Shown one piece after another: positions 30,854 through 41,161 of a stretch of DNA of 64,000 nucleotides. Under the pieces are notes generated by a model, which made no database searches, had not been told where the DNA came from, and saw nothing but the letters and a program-made list of their open reading frames with translations. Source of the stretch: Betaproteobacteria bacterium (lineage in GTDB: Bacteria > Pseudomonadota > Gammaproteobacteria > Burkholderiales > Burkholderiaceae_C). The translations under genes and the position numbers were made by a program. The stretch covers positions 248,001 through 312,000 of the forward strand of contig JADJWD010000007.1 of the NCBI GenBank assembly GCA_016716535.1. The letters run 5' to 3'. Position 1 is the stretch's first letter; each line of letters starts with the position of its first letter.

Positions 30854-31309
30854 ATGCAAAGCAAAGCGGCCCTGCGCGGCGTGCCGGCGGTGTCCGCCGC
30901 GCCCGAAGACCCCCCGGTCGTACACCGCCTGCCTTTGCGCGTGTACTGGGAAGACACCGATGCCGGCGGCATCGTCTTCTACGCCAACTACCTGAAGTTC
31001 TTCGAGCGCGCGCGCACCGAGTGGCTGCGCGCTTGCGGCGTGCAGCAGCAGGCGATGCGCGAGCGCACCGGCGCGATCTTCGTCGTCACGCACACGTCGA
31101 TGCACTACCGCGCGCCGGCGCGGCTGGACGACGCGCTCGAGGTCACCGTCGCCGTGCGCCACACCGGCCGCGCCAGCCTCGAGGTGGCGCAGCGCGCCTG
31201 GCGCGGGCGCACGCTGCTCGCCGAGGGCGACGTGCGCATCGGCTGCGTCGAGGCCGCGACGATGCGGCCGTGCCGCATCCCGGCCGACGTACTGGAACTC
31301 ATTGCCTGA
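30854..31309 (+). CDS. ybgC: Tol-Pal associated acyl-CoA thioesterase YbgC
   Basis: 151 residues. A hotdog-fold thioesterase that begins the tol-pal operon in many proteobacteria. The catalytic segment is YWEDTDAGGIVFYANYL (about 31-47), with the Asp at the usual place, followed by FFERARTEWL. The N-terminus has an extra 25 residues compared with E. coli YbgC. tolQ follows after 10 bases. Confidence 0.93.
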   Translation: MQSKAALRGVPAVSAAPEDPPVVHRLPLRVYWEDTDAGGIVFYANYLKFFERARTEWLRACGVQQQAMRERTGAIFVVTHTSMHYRAPARLDDALEVTVAVRHTGRASLEVAQRAWRGRTLLAEGDVRIGCVEAATMRPCRIPADVLELIA

Positions 31310-31319
31310 ACGAGAGCCC

Positions 31320-32042
31320 ATGAACGAGAGTCTTTCCATCACCGCGCTGATCCTGCAGGCGAGCCTCGTCGTGCAGGTGGTCGTCGCCGGCCTCGCGCTC
31401 ACGTCGCTCGTCAGCTGGGCGGTGATCTTCGGCAAGCTGATCGGCCTGAAGCGCGTGCGCGGCGGCAACGAGGGCTTCGAGCGCGAGTTCTGGTCGGGCC
31501 GCAGCCTCACCGAGATGAACCAGGCCATCGGCAGCAAGCCGAGCACGGCGCCGATGGAGCGCATCTTTGCCAGCGGCATGCGCGAGTTCCTCAAGCTGCG
31601 CGAACGGCGCCTGGACGCCGCCGCGCAGCTCGACGGCGCGCGCCGCGCGATGCGCGCCAGCTACCAACGCGAGCTCGACGTGATCGAGAGCAACCTGAGC
31701 TTCCTCGCCTCGGTCGGCTCGGTGAGCCCGTACGTCGGCCTCTTCGGCACCGTGTGGGGGATCATGCATGCCTTCACCACCTTCGGCACGCTGCAGCAGG
31801 TGACGCTGTCCAGCGTGGCGCCGGCGATCGCCGAGGCGCTGATCGCCACCGCGATCGGCCTGTTCGCCGCCATTCCGGCCGTCGTCGCCTACAACCGGCT
31901 GGCGCGCGACATCGACCGCATCGCGATCCAGCTCGAGACCTTCATCGAGGAGTTCACCAACATCCTGCAGCGCAACGTCGGTGCCGGCGCGTCGTCGACG
32001 GCGCCGATCCAGAGCACCACCATCGCGCCCGGAGTCCGCTGA
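31320..32042 (+). CDS. tolQ: Tol-Pal system proton channel TolQ
   Basis: 240 residues. With TolR it forms the proton-driven motor of the Tol-Pal envelope system. Three transmembrane helices: about 9-35, 130-155 and 165-190. The MotA/ExbB core is visible as SVGSVSPYVGLFGTVWGIMHAF and APAIAEALIATAIGLFAAIPAV. The ATG at 31320 has GAGAG upstream. tolR follows two bases after the stop. Confidence 0.96.
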   Translation: MNESLSITALILQASLVVQVVVAGLALTSLVSWAVIFGKLIGLKRVRGGNEGFEREFWSGRSLTEMNQAIGSKPSTAPMERIFASGMREFLKLRERRLDAAAQLDGARRAMRASYQRELDVIESNLSFLASVGSVSPYVGLFGTVWGIMHAFTTFGTLQQVTLSSVAPAIAEALIATAIGLFAAIPAVVAYNRLARDIDRIAIQLETFIEEFTNILQRNVGAGASSTAPIQSTTIAPGVR

Positions 32043-32044
32043 CC

Positions 32045-32485
32045 ATGCCCGCCGTCATGGGCCGAGGCGGCCGGCGCCGCCGCAGCATCGGCGAGATCAA
32101 CATGGTGCCGTTCATCGACGTGATGCTGGTGCTGCTGGTGATCTTCATGGTCACCGCGCCGCTCATCACCACCGGCGTCGTCGACCTGCCCTCGGTGGGC
32201 AAGAGCGCGCAGCGGCCGAACAAGGTGATCGAGGTCATCGTCGCCAGCGACGAGCAGCTCAAGCTGAAGGTCGACGGCGGCGAGGCGCAGCCGGCGACGC
32301 TGCGCGATCTCGTCGCGCGCGTGCGCACCGGCCAGGGCGGCGACGCCGACGCGCCGGTGGTCATCAGCGCCGACCGCAACGTCAAGTACGAGGCGGTCGT
32401 CAAGGTGATGGACACGCTGCAGCGCGCCGGCGTCAAGCGCGTCGGGCTGTCGGTGAAGCAGGCCGCCGCGGGCTCCGGGGGTTGA
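32045..32485 (+). CDS. tolR: Tol-Pal system protein TolR
   Basis: 146 residues. ExbD/TolR family: a short cytoplasmic N-terminus, one transmembrane helix (about 18-40) with the proton-carrying Asp in VPFIDVMLVLLVIF, and a periplasmic domain ending in VGLSVKQ. It partners TolQ and contacts TolA. Confidence 0.96.
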   Translation: MPAVMGRGGRRRRSIGEINMVPFIDVMLVLLVIFMVTAPLITTGVVDLPSVGKSAQRPNKVIEVIVASDEQLKLKVDGGEAQPATLRDLVARVRTGQGGDADAPVVISADRNVKYEAVVKVMDTLQRAGVKRVGLSVKQAAAGSGG

Positions 32486-32577
32486 GCGGTGCGCCGGGCG
32501 AGGTTCCCGCTGCATCCGGCAACACCGCCGATCGAACCGAACTGAACGAAGTGCACGAGCGCCGATCAGAAACCGGC

Positions 32578-33456
32578 ATGAAAGCCAGCACCTCGACACC
32601 GCCGTCATTGCTGCCCAGCGACCCGGGCGGCGCGAAGGCCGGCTTCGCGTTCTCGGTCGGCGTGCACGCGGCGCTGCTGGCGGCGCTGGCCGGCGTGGTG
32701 CAGTGGCGCACGCAGACGCCCACCGTCGCCGCGGCCGAGTTGTGGTCGAGCGTGCCCGAGGTGGCCGCGGCCCCGCCGGCACCGGCACCAGCCCCCGTGC
32801 CGGCCCCGGCGCCCGCGCCAGCACCGGTCCCCGCGCCGCCCCCACCGCCGCCGCCGGCCGTCGCGGCCCCGAAGCCGCCGGACATCGCGATCGAGCAGGC
32901 CCGCGAACGCGCCGCCCGCGCCGAGCGCGAACGCGTCGAACGTGAACGCCAGGAGCGCGAAGAACGCGAGCAGCGCCAGCGGCGCGAACAAGAACAGCGC
33001 GAGCAGCGTGAACAACGTGAGCGCCAACAGCGCGAACAACGCGCCGCCGCCGACCGTGAACGCGCACAAGCCGCGGCACAAACCGCCGCGCTCGAACGCG
33101 CACGCGAGGAGCAGCTGCGCCGCATCACGCAAGCCGCCGGCAGCACCGGCGGCTCGCCCACCGGCAGCGCGGCGCGCGACGCGGCGCCGTCGGCCAGCTA
33201 CGTGGCGCGGCTGGCGGCGCTGATCCGCAGCAACTCGGTCTTCGCCGGCGAGGTGGCCGGCAACCCGGCCGCCGAGGTGGAAGTGCGCGCCGCGGCCGGC
33301 GGCACGATCCTGTCGCGCCGGCTGATCAAGACGAGCGGCAACGCCGCCTGGGACGACGCGGTGCTGCGCGCCATCGACCGCACGCAGACCTTGCCGCCGG
33401 ACACCAACGGCCGCGTGCCGCCGGTGCTGATCATCGCGTTCCGGCCGAAGGAGTGA
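32578..33456 (+). CDS. tolA: Tol-Pal system protein TolA
   Basis: 292 residues from the ATG at 32578; a GTG at 32551 is possible. It links the inner membrane motor to Pal. Domains: transmembrane helix about 24-42, an Ala-Pro linker (about 63-102), a long Arg/Glu/Gln coiled helix (about 105-190) and a C-terminal TonB-like domain ending in VPPVLIIAFRP. The helix is built from short REQ/RER codon repeats. The last 26 bases overlap the convergent flavoprotein gene. tolB and pal, which usually follow, are absent. Confidence 0.93.
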   Translation: MKASTSTPPSLLPSDPGGAKAGFAFSVGVHAALLAALAGVVQWRTQTPTVAAAELWSSVPEVAAAPPAPAPAPVPAPAPAPAPVPAPPPPPPPAVAAPKPPDIAIEQARERAARAERERVERERQEREEREQRQRREQEQREQREQRERQQREQRAAADRERAQAAAQTAALERAREEQLRRITQAAGSTGGSPTGSAARDAAPSASYVARLAALIRSNSVFAGEVAGNPAAEVEVRAAAGGTILSRRLIKTSGNAAWDDAVLRAIDRTQTLPPDTNGRVPPVLIIAFRPKE

Positions 33457-34603
33457 CCTCGGAGGCGGGCGCGTTCACCGGCGCCGGCGCTGCGGTCCCG
33501 CGCAGCGCGTAGCGCGCGATGAACTTGCGGTCGATGTGGTCCTTCCACCACCACACCCAGCGCCCCGCGGCCGACCAGCCGCCGCGAGACGCGATGGCGC
33601 TGCGCCGGCCGCACGACAGCAGGTTCAGCGAGCGCGCCTGCGGTGTGTATCGCTTCAACGGCGCGCCGCCGCAGAAGGCGCGCAGGTTCGTCGCCAGCGG
33701 CGGCCCGGCGCGCACCGCGTAGACGCCGCTCCTCGGGTGCGGCGCGTCGATGCGCGAGGCCACGTCGCCGGCGGCGAAGACTTCGGGGTGCGAGCCGCTT
33801 TGCAGCGTCGGGCCGGTGACGATGAAGCCGCGGCCGTCCAGCGCCAGGCCGCTGCCGGCCAGCCACGCGGGCGCCTCGCCGCCGGTGGCCAGCACCGGCG
33901 CGTCGCACGCCAGCCGCGCGCCCTTGGCCAGGCAGACGGCGTCGGCCCGCACCTCGACGCAGTGGTCGCGAAAGAGCGTGATGCGCGCGCGTTCGAGCAG
34001 GCGCTCGGCGCGCTCGCGCACCGCCGCGGGGTAGCCCGGCAGCAACTCGTCGCCACCGGTGACGAGCGCGACGCGGCCCGGGTCGGCGTTCAAGAGGCGC
34101 AGCCGGAAATCGAGCGCCATCGCCAGCTCGAAGCCCGCGGCGCCGCCGCCGACCACCACCACGTCCAGCGCCTGCCGCGACGCCGCGTCGAGCATGTCTT
34201 CGATGTCGGCGAGGAAGTGTTCAATCGGCCGCACGAAGAGCGCGTGCTCGCGCGCGCCGGGCAGCCGCGTGCGGTCCATCTCCGAGCCGGTATCGATCGA
34301 CAGCACGTCGTAGCCGACCACCTGGCCGTTGGCCAGGCGCACGAGGCGTCGCGCCGCGTCCAGGCCGACGGCGGCGCTGCCGATCATCGTGACGTCGGCG
34401 CTCTCGGCCAGCGGCGCCAGCGCGATCGTTGCCTGCTCGGCGCGATAGTGGCCGGCGACGATGCCCGGCACCATGCCCGAGTAGATCTGGCCGGCAAACG
34501 GCGTCACCAGCGTCACCTCGGCGGCGGCAAAACGCTCGCGACCGATTTCGCGCAGCACGTGCACATGGGCGTGGCCGCCGCCTAGCAGCAAGAGTCTCTT
34601 CAC
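33431..34603 (-). CDS. FAD-dependent pyridine nucleotide-disulfide oxidoreductase
   Basis: 390 residues from a GTG at 34603. The FAD motif is LLGGGHAHVHVL near the start; the NAD motif is VVVGGGAAGFELAMAL (about 155-170), and GFIVTGPTLQSGSHPEVFAAGD closes the FAD site. It resembles NDH-2/SQR-type enzymes and the flavoprotein domain that in some bacteria is fused N-terminally to SelD; no redox disulfide is evident. It follows the TVP38-reductase gene on the same strand (47 bases), so both may be co-transcribed. Electron donor and acceptor are unknown. Confidence 0.85.
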   Translation of the reverse strand: MKRLLLLGGGHAHVHVLREIGRERFAAAEVTLVTPFAGQIYSGMVPGIVAGHYRAEQATIALAPLAESADVTMIGSAAVGLDAARRLVRLANGQVVGYDVLSIDTGSEMDRTRLPGAREHALFVRPIEHFLADIEDMLDAASRQALDVVVVGGGAAGFELAMALDFRLRLLNADPGRVALVTGGDELLPGYPAAVRERAERLLERARITLFRDHCVEVRADAVCLAKGARLACDAPVLATGGEAPAWLAGSGLALDGRGFIVTGPTLQSGSHPEVFAAGDVASRIDAPHPRSGVYAVRAGPPLATNLRAFCGGAPLKRYTPQARSLNLLSCGRRSAIASRGGWSAAGRWVWWWKDHIDRKFIARYALRGTAAPAPVNAPASEVTPSAGTR

Positions 34604-34650
34604 GGGCCGAAGCGTAACCCGGCCTCGTGGTGCCTCTGTTTCGAAGCGCC

Positions 34651-36843
34651 CTACCCGCCGCGCCGCCAGGCGTGGAAGCGCTCGACCCAGCGCAGCAGCC
34701 GCTGCGGCGCATGCGCGCGCTTCCATTCGCCGGCAGCGAACTTGTTCGCCTCGGCCAGCGTCGGGTAGATGTGGATCGTGCCGAGGATCTTGTTCAGGCC
34801 GAGGCCATGTTTCATCGCCAACACGTACTCGGCGATCAGCTCGCCGGCATGCGCACCGACGATCGTCACGCCGAGGATGTGGTCGCGGCCGGGCACCGTC
34901 AGCACCTTCACCCAGCCGTGCGCGGCGCCGTCGGCGATCGCGCGGTCGAGGTCGTCGATGCCGTAGCGCGTCACCTCGTAGGCCACGCCCTTCGCCTTTG
35001 CCTCCTGCTCGTTCAGGCCGACGCGCGCCACCTCGGGGTCGATGAAGGTGCACGCGGGGATCACCGAATAGTCGGCCTTGAAGCGCTTGAACGTGCCGAA
35101 GAGACCGTTGACCGCGGCGTACCACGCCTGGTGCGCGGCGGTGTGCGTGAACTGGAAGGGCCCGGCCACGTCGCCGGCGGCGAGGATGTTCGGGTAGATC
35201 GTTTGCAGGTACTCGTCGGTGGTGACGGTGCGCTCAGCCGGGATGCCGAGCGCCTCGAGCCCGAAGCCCTCGAGCCGCGCGACGCGGCCGACCGCGCAGA
35301 GCAGCAGGTCGAAGGCGATGCGTTGCGGCTCGGCGCCGCCGCCGTCTTGGCTGCCGCTGCCCGCTGCACCCACCGCCGCTACCTCGATCCACTGCTCGCC
35401 GTCGCCCGCGCGGCCGCAGCGCCGCGCCTGCCGCGCGGTGAGCACCGTCACGCCGTCGGCTTCGAGCGCGCGGCGCGCATGGTCCGACACCTCCTCGTCC
35501 TCGCGCGCCAGCAGGCGCGGCAGCATCTCGATCTGCGTGACCTGCGAACCCAGGCGCGCGAAACACTGCGCCAGCTCGCAGCCGATCGGCCCGCCGCCCA
35601 GCACGACCAGCCGCCGTGGCAGCTCGCGCAGGGCCCACAGCGTGTCGCTCGTGCGCATGTCCACCTCGTCGAGGCCCGGCAGCGGCGGCACGAACGGCCG
35701 CGCCCCGGTGGCGACGACGATCGCGCGCGTCGACAGCACGGCCGTGCTGCCGTCGTCCTGCGCGATCTGCACGTGCCAAGGGTCGAGGATCGTCGCGCGG
35801 CCGAGCCGCACGTCGACGCCGAGCGCCGTGTAGCGCTCGACCGAATCGTGCGGCGCGATCGCCTGCACGACGGCCGCGACCCGCTGCATCGCCTGCGCGA
35901 AGTCGAACTCGGCGCTGGCGCGCGCGACGCCGTAATTGGCGCTGTCGCGGATCTGGCGCAGGAGCGTCGCCGTGCGGATCAGTGCCTTGCTCGGCACGCA
36001 GCCGGTGTTCAGGCAGTCGCCGCCCATCTGGTGGCTCTCCACGAGCGTCACCTTCGCCTTCACCGCCGCCGCGATGTAGCTCGTGACGAGGCCGGCCGCA
36101 CCGGCGCCGATGACGACGAGGTTGCGGTCGTAGCGCTTCGGCTTGCGGTGCGCCCACTTCGCGTAGACGCGCCGCGCCTTCGCCGCGTCGACGATCTTCT
36201 TGGCGACGAGCGGAAAGAGACCCAGCAGCACGAAGCTCGCCAGCAGCCCCGGCGAGACGATGCCGGCCAGCGACTCGATCTTCGCCAGCTGCGTGCCCGC
36301 GTTCACGTAGACGATCGTGCCGGCGAGCATGCCGAGCTGGCTGACCCAGTAGAACGTGGCCGCCTTCATCTTCGTCAGCCCCATCAGCAGGTTGATGACG
36401 AAGAACGGAAACAGCGGCACCAGCCGCAGCGTGAAGAGGTAGAAGGCGCCCTCGCGCTCGATGCCGCGGTCGATGTCCGCCAGCCGCGCGCCGAAGCGCG
36501 CCTTGACGCTGTCGCGCAGCAGGTAGCGCGCGACGAGCATCGCCAGCGTCGCGCCGATGCTCGACGCGAACGACACGAGCACGGTGCCCGCGACGAGGCC
36601 GAAGATCGCGCCGGCCAAGAGCGTCATCACCGCGGCGCCCGGCAGCGACAGCGCCGTCACCGCCACGTAGGCCGCGAAGAAGAGACCCGCAATCAGCGCC
36701 GGGCGCTCGGCGTACAGCGCCGCAACGTCGGCCTGCGCGCCTTTGATGTAGGCGAGGCTCAGGAAGCGGCCGAGGTCGAGCGCAACGAACGCGGCCACCG
36801 CCGCAGCGAGCAGGACCAGGAGCCAGAGCTTGTTGGTCTTCAT
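34651..36843 (-). CDS. TVP38/TMEM64 membrane domain fused to dihydrolipoamide dehydrogenase-like reductase
   Basis: 730 residues. The N-terminal part (about 1-225) is a TVP38/TMEM64 (DedA-like) domain with five to six helices, including FPFFVINLLMGLTKM and a Pro-Gly loop typical of the family. The C-terminal part is a class I disulfide oxidoreductase: GAGAAGLVTSY for FAD, the redox pair Cys277/Cys282 in GDCLNTGCVPSK, an NAD site in VVLGGGPIGCELAQ and a dimer domain ending HIYPTLAEANKFAAG. The fusion would place a flavin reductase at the membrane. It is divergent from arsS, and such fusions recur near arsS-type genes. Substrate unknown; mercury or sulfur chemistry is possible. Confidence 0.92.
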   Translation of the reverse strand: MKTNKLWLLVLLAAAVAAFVALDLGRFLSLAYIKGAQADVAALYAERPALIAGLFFAAYVAVTALSLPGAAVMTLLAGAIFGLVAGTVLVSFASSIGATLAMLVARYLLRDSVKARFGARLADIDRGIEREGAFYLFTLRLVPLFPFFVINLLMGLTKMKAATFYWVSQLGMLAGTIVYVNAGTQLAKIESLAGIVSPGLLASFVLLGLFPLVAKKIVDAAKARRVYAKWAHRKPKRYDRNLVVIGAGAAGLVTSYIAAAVKAKVTLVESHQMGGDCLNTGCVPSKALIRTATLLRQIRDSANYGVARASAEFDFAQAMQRVAAVVQAIAPHDSVERYTALGVDVRLGRATILDPWHVQIAQDDGSTAVLSTRAIVVATGARPFVPPLPGLDEVDMRTSDTLWALRELPRRLVVLGGGPIGCELAQCFARLGSQVTQIEMLPRLLAREDEEVSDHARRALEADGVTVLTARQARRCGRAGDGEQWIEVAAVGAAGSGSQDGGGAEPQRIAFDLLLCAVGRVARLEGFGLEALGIPAERTVTTDEYLQTIYPNILAAGDVAGPFQFTHTAAHQAWYAAVNGLFGTFKRFKADYSVIPACTFIDPEVARVGLNEQEAKAKGVAYEVTRYGIDDLDRAIADGAAHGWVKVLTVPGRDHILGVTIVGAHAGELIAEYVLAMKHGLGLNKILGTIHIYPTLAEANKFAAGEWKRAHAPQRLLRWVERFHAWRRGG

Positions 36844-36979
36844 CGTGAGCAGTGTGGTCGTTTGCCGGGGCGCGCAGGTTACACCGCACCCTTCTACACT
36901 CGCCCGCGGCAACCGCCTCCACCGCCACCGCCATCGGCCCGGCCGAGCGACGACCGCAGCCCGTTCCTCCCTGCCCGCC

Positions 36980-37999
<1,020 letters not shown>

Positions 38000-38025
38000 C
38001 GGCGTTTGCCCAGGCGCACCCGCCA

Positions 38026-38892
38026 ATGACCCGCACCGATCACCTGCCGTTGCGCGGCGGCTCGACGCGCCGGCAGGCGCTGCTCGCCGCCACCACGTTC
38101 GCCGCCGTTGCCGGCACGGCGCTGTGGCGCCCGGCCGCCGCGCAGGCGTTCGACCATGGCCACGCCGCCTGGTCGGCGCTGCTGAGAAAGCACGTCGTGC
38201 TACTGCAAGGCGGCCAGGCTTCGCAGGTGCGCTATGCCGCCTTCGCCGGCGACCGCGCCGCGCTGAAGGCCTACCTCGACGGCCTCGCGGCCGTGCCCGA
38301 AGGCACGTTCACCGGCTGGGCCAAGGCGCAGCGCATGGCCTTTCTCGTCAACGCCTACAACGCCTTCACGGTCGAACTGATCCTCACGCGATACCCGAAC
38401 CTCGAATCGATCAAAGACCTCGGCAGCCTCTTCCAGACGCCGTGGAAGCCGAAGTGGGTGCCCTTGTTCGGCACCAAGGTGTCGCTCGACGACATCGAGC
38501 ACGAGATGCTGCGCAAGCGCGGCGCCTACGACGACCCGCGCGTGCACTTTGCCGTCAACTGCGCCAGCATCGGCTGCCCGGCCCTGCGCGAGGAAGCGTT
38601 CACCGCCGAGCGGCTCGACGCCCAGCTCGACCAGCAGGCACTGCGCTTCATGAGCGACCGCAGCCGCAACCGCTACCACCCGCAGCGCGGCCGCCTCGAG
38701 ATCAACAAGATCTTCGACTGGTTCGGCGAGGACTTCCGCCTCGGCCACCGCGGCATCACCTCGCTGCCGGCGTTCTGCGCCCGTTATGCCGAACCGCTGG
38801 CCGACGCGCCGGCCGACCGCGACAAGGTGCGCGCCCAGCAGGCCGACATCACCTTCCTCGACTACGACTGGAAGCTCAACGACGCGCGCTGA
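38026..38892 (+). CDS. DUF547 family protein with Tat-like signal
   Basis: 288 residues. The N-terminus has a twin-arginine pattern (STRRQALLA) followed by a hydrophobic stretch and an AAAQA cleavage region, so export by Tat is likely. The DUF547 domain (about 60-270) shows KAQRMAFLVNAYNAFTVELIL, the HFAVNCASIGCPAL cysteine region and EINKIFDWFGEDF. DUF547 is related to papain-like transglutaminases in fold predictions, but the function is unknown. It lies 26 bases after arsS in the same operon. Confidence 0.88.
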   Translation: MTRTDHLPLRGGSTRRQALLAATTFAAVAGTALWRPAAAQAFDHGHAAWSALLRKHVVLLQGGQASQVRYAAFAGDRAALKAYLDGLAAVPEGTFTGWAKAQRMAFLVNAYNAFTVELILTRYPNLESIKDLGSLFQTPWKPKWVPLFGTKVSLDDIEHEMLRKRGAYDDPRVHFAVNCASIGCPALREEAFTAERLDAQLDQQALRFMSDRSRNRYHPQRGRLEINKIFDWFGEDFRLGHRGITSLPAFCARYAEPLADAPADRDKVRAQQADITFLDYDWKLNDAR

Positions 38893-38923
38893 CAAGGCGC
38901 GGCGCCGAGAGACCGAACGACGC

Positions 38924-39625
38924 ATGCCGACGCTGGCCGGGACCGGGATGCCGCTGCCGCTTTCGATCATCGTGCCGGCGCTGAACGAAGCGGCCCGCAT
39001 CCGCATCACGCTCGCCGCGCTGGCGCCGTTGCGCGCGCGCGGCGCCGAGGTGATCGTCGTGGACGGCGGCAGCGACGACGGCACGGCCGCGCTCGCCGCC
39101 GCGGCCGCCGACCGCGTGCTCGTCGCGCCGCGCGGCCGGGCGCGGCAGATGAACGCCGGCGCCGCGGTCGCGCGCGGCGGCACGTTGCTCTTCCTGCATG
39201 CCGACACGACGCTGCCGGCGCTCGCCGACACGCATATCGCGTCGGCGCGGGCCGGCGGCGCCCTCTGGGGTCGATTCGACGTGCATATCGAGGGGCGCGC
39301 CCGCCTGCTGCGCGTTGTCGCGGCGCTGATGAACTGGCGTTCGCGCGCAAGCGGCATCGCCACCGGCGACCAGGCCCTCTTTGTCGAGCGCGCGCTGTTC
39401 GAGGCGCTCGGCGGCTACGCCGACCAGCCGTTGATGGAAGACATCGAACTTTCGCGCCGGCTGCGCGCCGCCGCGGCGCCGGCGTGCCTGCGCGAGCGGG
39501 TCGTCACCTCGGGCCGCCGCTGGGAGCAGCGAGGGCCGTGGCGCACGGTGTTCCTGATGTGGCGACTGCGCTGGCGCTACTGGCGCGGCGAATCGCCGCA
39601 GGCGCTGGCCGAGGCCTACCGTTGA
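38924..39625 (+). CDS. Family 2 glycosyltransferase, arsS-associated (TIGR04283 type)
   Basis: 233 residues. A GT-A sugar transferase: IIVPALNEAARI at the N-terminus, VIVVDGGSDDGT for nucleotide binding, LFLHADT as the DXD-type metal motif (HADT) and GDQALFVERALFEALGGY further on. The match is to the short arsS-associated GT2 family. The ATG at 38924 has GAGAGA upstream; MPLPLSII at 38948 is an alternative start. The next gene begins inside its stop (TTGA). Confidence 0.9.
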   Translation: MPTLAGTGMPLPLSIIVPALNEAARIRITLAALAPLRARGAEVIVVDGGSDDGTAALAAAAADRVLVAPRGRARQMNAGAAVARGGTLLFLHADTTLPALADTHIASARAGGALWGRFDVHIEGRARLLRVVAALMNWRSRASGIATGDQALFVERALFEALGGYADQPLMEDIELSRRLRAAAAPACLRERVVTSGRRWEQRGPWRTVFLMWRLRWRYWRGESPQALAEAYR

Positions 39626-40335
39626 AGGCCGGGGCGCGCCCCGCCGGCGCGGCGGGCCTGCAGCGGCCGGCGCGCAGCGGCACGGCGATCATCGTCTTCG
39701 CCAAGGCGCCGGTGGCCGGGCAGGTCAAGACGCGCCTCGCACCGGCGCTGGGCGCCGAGGGCGCCGCGGCGCTGGCCGGGCGCATGCTCGCGCACGCGCT
39801 GGCCGCGGCTTGCGCGGCGGGTGCACGCACCGTCGAGTTGTGCACGGCGCCCGACGGCGCACGCCACACCGCCTTCGACGCCCTGCGGGCGACACACCGC
39901 GCGCTGCACCACACCGCGCAGGGCCCGGGCGATCTCGGCGAGCGCATGGCGCGCGCCCTGGGTCGTGCACTCGCCACGCATGAACGCGCGCTGCTGCTGG
40001 GCACCGATGCGCCCGCGCTCGATGCCGGCCACCTGGCGCGCGCCGAGGCGGCGCTTTGCGCCGGGTACGACGCGGTGCTCGTGCCGGCGCTGGACGGCGG
40101 CTATGTGCTCGTCGGGCTGGCCGATGCCGCCGCGCTGCCGACGCTGTTCACCGGCATCGCCTGGAGCACGGCCGAGGTGATGCCCGCGACGCGCCGGCGC
40201 GCGCAGGCGGCCGGGCTGCGCGTGGCCGAACTCGCACCGGTGGCCGACATCGACGTGCCGGCCGATCTGGTCCACCTGCCCGCCGGCTGGCTGGAGGACC
40301 CGCCGCTCGGCGCGCTCAACGGCGGCCGAATGTGA
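39622..40335 (+). CDS. DUF2064 glycosyltransferase-like protein (TIGR04282 type)
   Basis: 237 residues from a TTG at 39622 that overlaps the previous stop. A DUF2064 nucleotidyl/sugar transferase-like fold: IIVFAKAPVAGQVKTRLAPAL at the start, LLLGTDAPALDAGHL in the middle and VLVPALDGGYVLVGL later. The family usually sits beside arsS and the preceding GT2 gene, which fits here. The last 20 bases overlap the convergent phosphatidyltransferase gene. Confidence 0.88.
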   Translation: MKAGARPAGAAGLQRPARSGTAIIVFAKAPVAGQVKTRLAPALGAEGAAALAGRMLAHALAAACAAGARTVELCTAPDGARHTAFDALRATHRALHHTAQGPGDLGERMARALGRALATHERALLLGTDAPALDAGHLARAEAALCAGYDAVLVPALDGGYVLVGLADAAALPTLFTGIAWSTAEVMPATRRRAQAAGLRVAELAPVADIDVPADLVHLPAGWLEDPPLGALNGGRM

Positions 40336-40927
40336 TCCAGCCCGCGACGAGGCGCGCGCCGATCGTCACGGCGCAGGCGGCCGCGAAACCGTAGGCCCAC
40401 CACGCGAAGTGCTGTGGCACGAGGCACATCAGCGCGAAGCAGGCGATCGTCTCGCTGCCCTCGGTGAGGCCGCCGAGGTAGAAGAAACCCTTCGACGGGT
40501 AGTCGCTGCTGGCGAGCCCACGCCGCTCGGCCAGCACGGCGAAGGCAAGGAAGGTCGAGCCCGTGCCGATGAACGCCGCCAGCAGCACCGCCGCGGGCAG
40601 CGCGTTGGCCGGCGGATCGGCCAGCGCGAAGGCGAGCGGCACGCCGGCGTAGAACAGAAAGTCCAGGGTGATGTCGAGGAAGGCGCCGCGGTCGGTGGGC
40701 GCAGTCGCGCGCGCGAGTTCGCCGTCGAGGCCATCGGCGAGCCGCGACAGCACGATGCCCGCGAGCCCGGCGAGCGGCTGCGACGCGGCAATCGCCACCA
40801 TCGCCGCGACGCCGAACACAAAGCCGGCGAGCGTCACCGCGTCGGCGTGCACGCCGGCGGCGGCGAGCCGGCGCGCGGCCCACCGCAGCGGCGGTTGCAG
40901 CACGGCGAGCAGGGAGCGGTCCAGCAT
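40316..40927 (-). CDS. CDP-alcohol phosphatidyltransferase
   Basis: 203 residues. An integral membrane enzyme that joins a CDP-linked donor to an alcohol. The family motif is intact: DGELAR, then GAFLDITLD, giving DG-x2-AR...G-x3-D-x3-D (about residues 68-91). About six helices. The acceptor is unknown; it lies opposite the arsS operon and convergent with it. A link to making a lipid from a sugar product is inference. The ATG at 40927 has AGAAGG about 11 bases upstream. Confidence 0.88.
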   Translation of the reverse strand: MLDRSLLAVLQPPLRWAARRLAAAGVHADAVTLAGFVFGVAAMVAIAASQPLAGLAGIVLSRLADGLDGELARATAPTDRGAFLDITLDFLFYAGVPLAFALADPPANALPAAVLLAAFIGTGSTFLAFAVLAERRGLASSDYPSKGFFYLGGLTEGSETIACFALMCLVPQHFAWWAYGFAAACAVTIGARLVAGWITFGRR

Positions 40928-41161
40928 CGGGCGTGGCGCCTTCTCAGCGGGCCCCGGCCGTGCGCCCGCGGCGCGCCTGCGCAGGGCCCGCGCGCCGGTC
41001 GTCTCGCTGCCATCGCATCGCCATCGGGCGCATTGTCCCGGGGTTGCGTGGCCACCAATCCGGCGCGCTGCCCTGTGCCGAAGTCGGGCCGGGCGGCCGC
41101 CGTTCGGCCTGGTGTGCGGCCTTAAGGCGACCTTCAGTGCCGGTGGCAAGACTGCCGCCCC

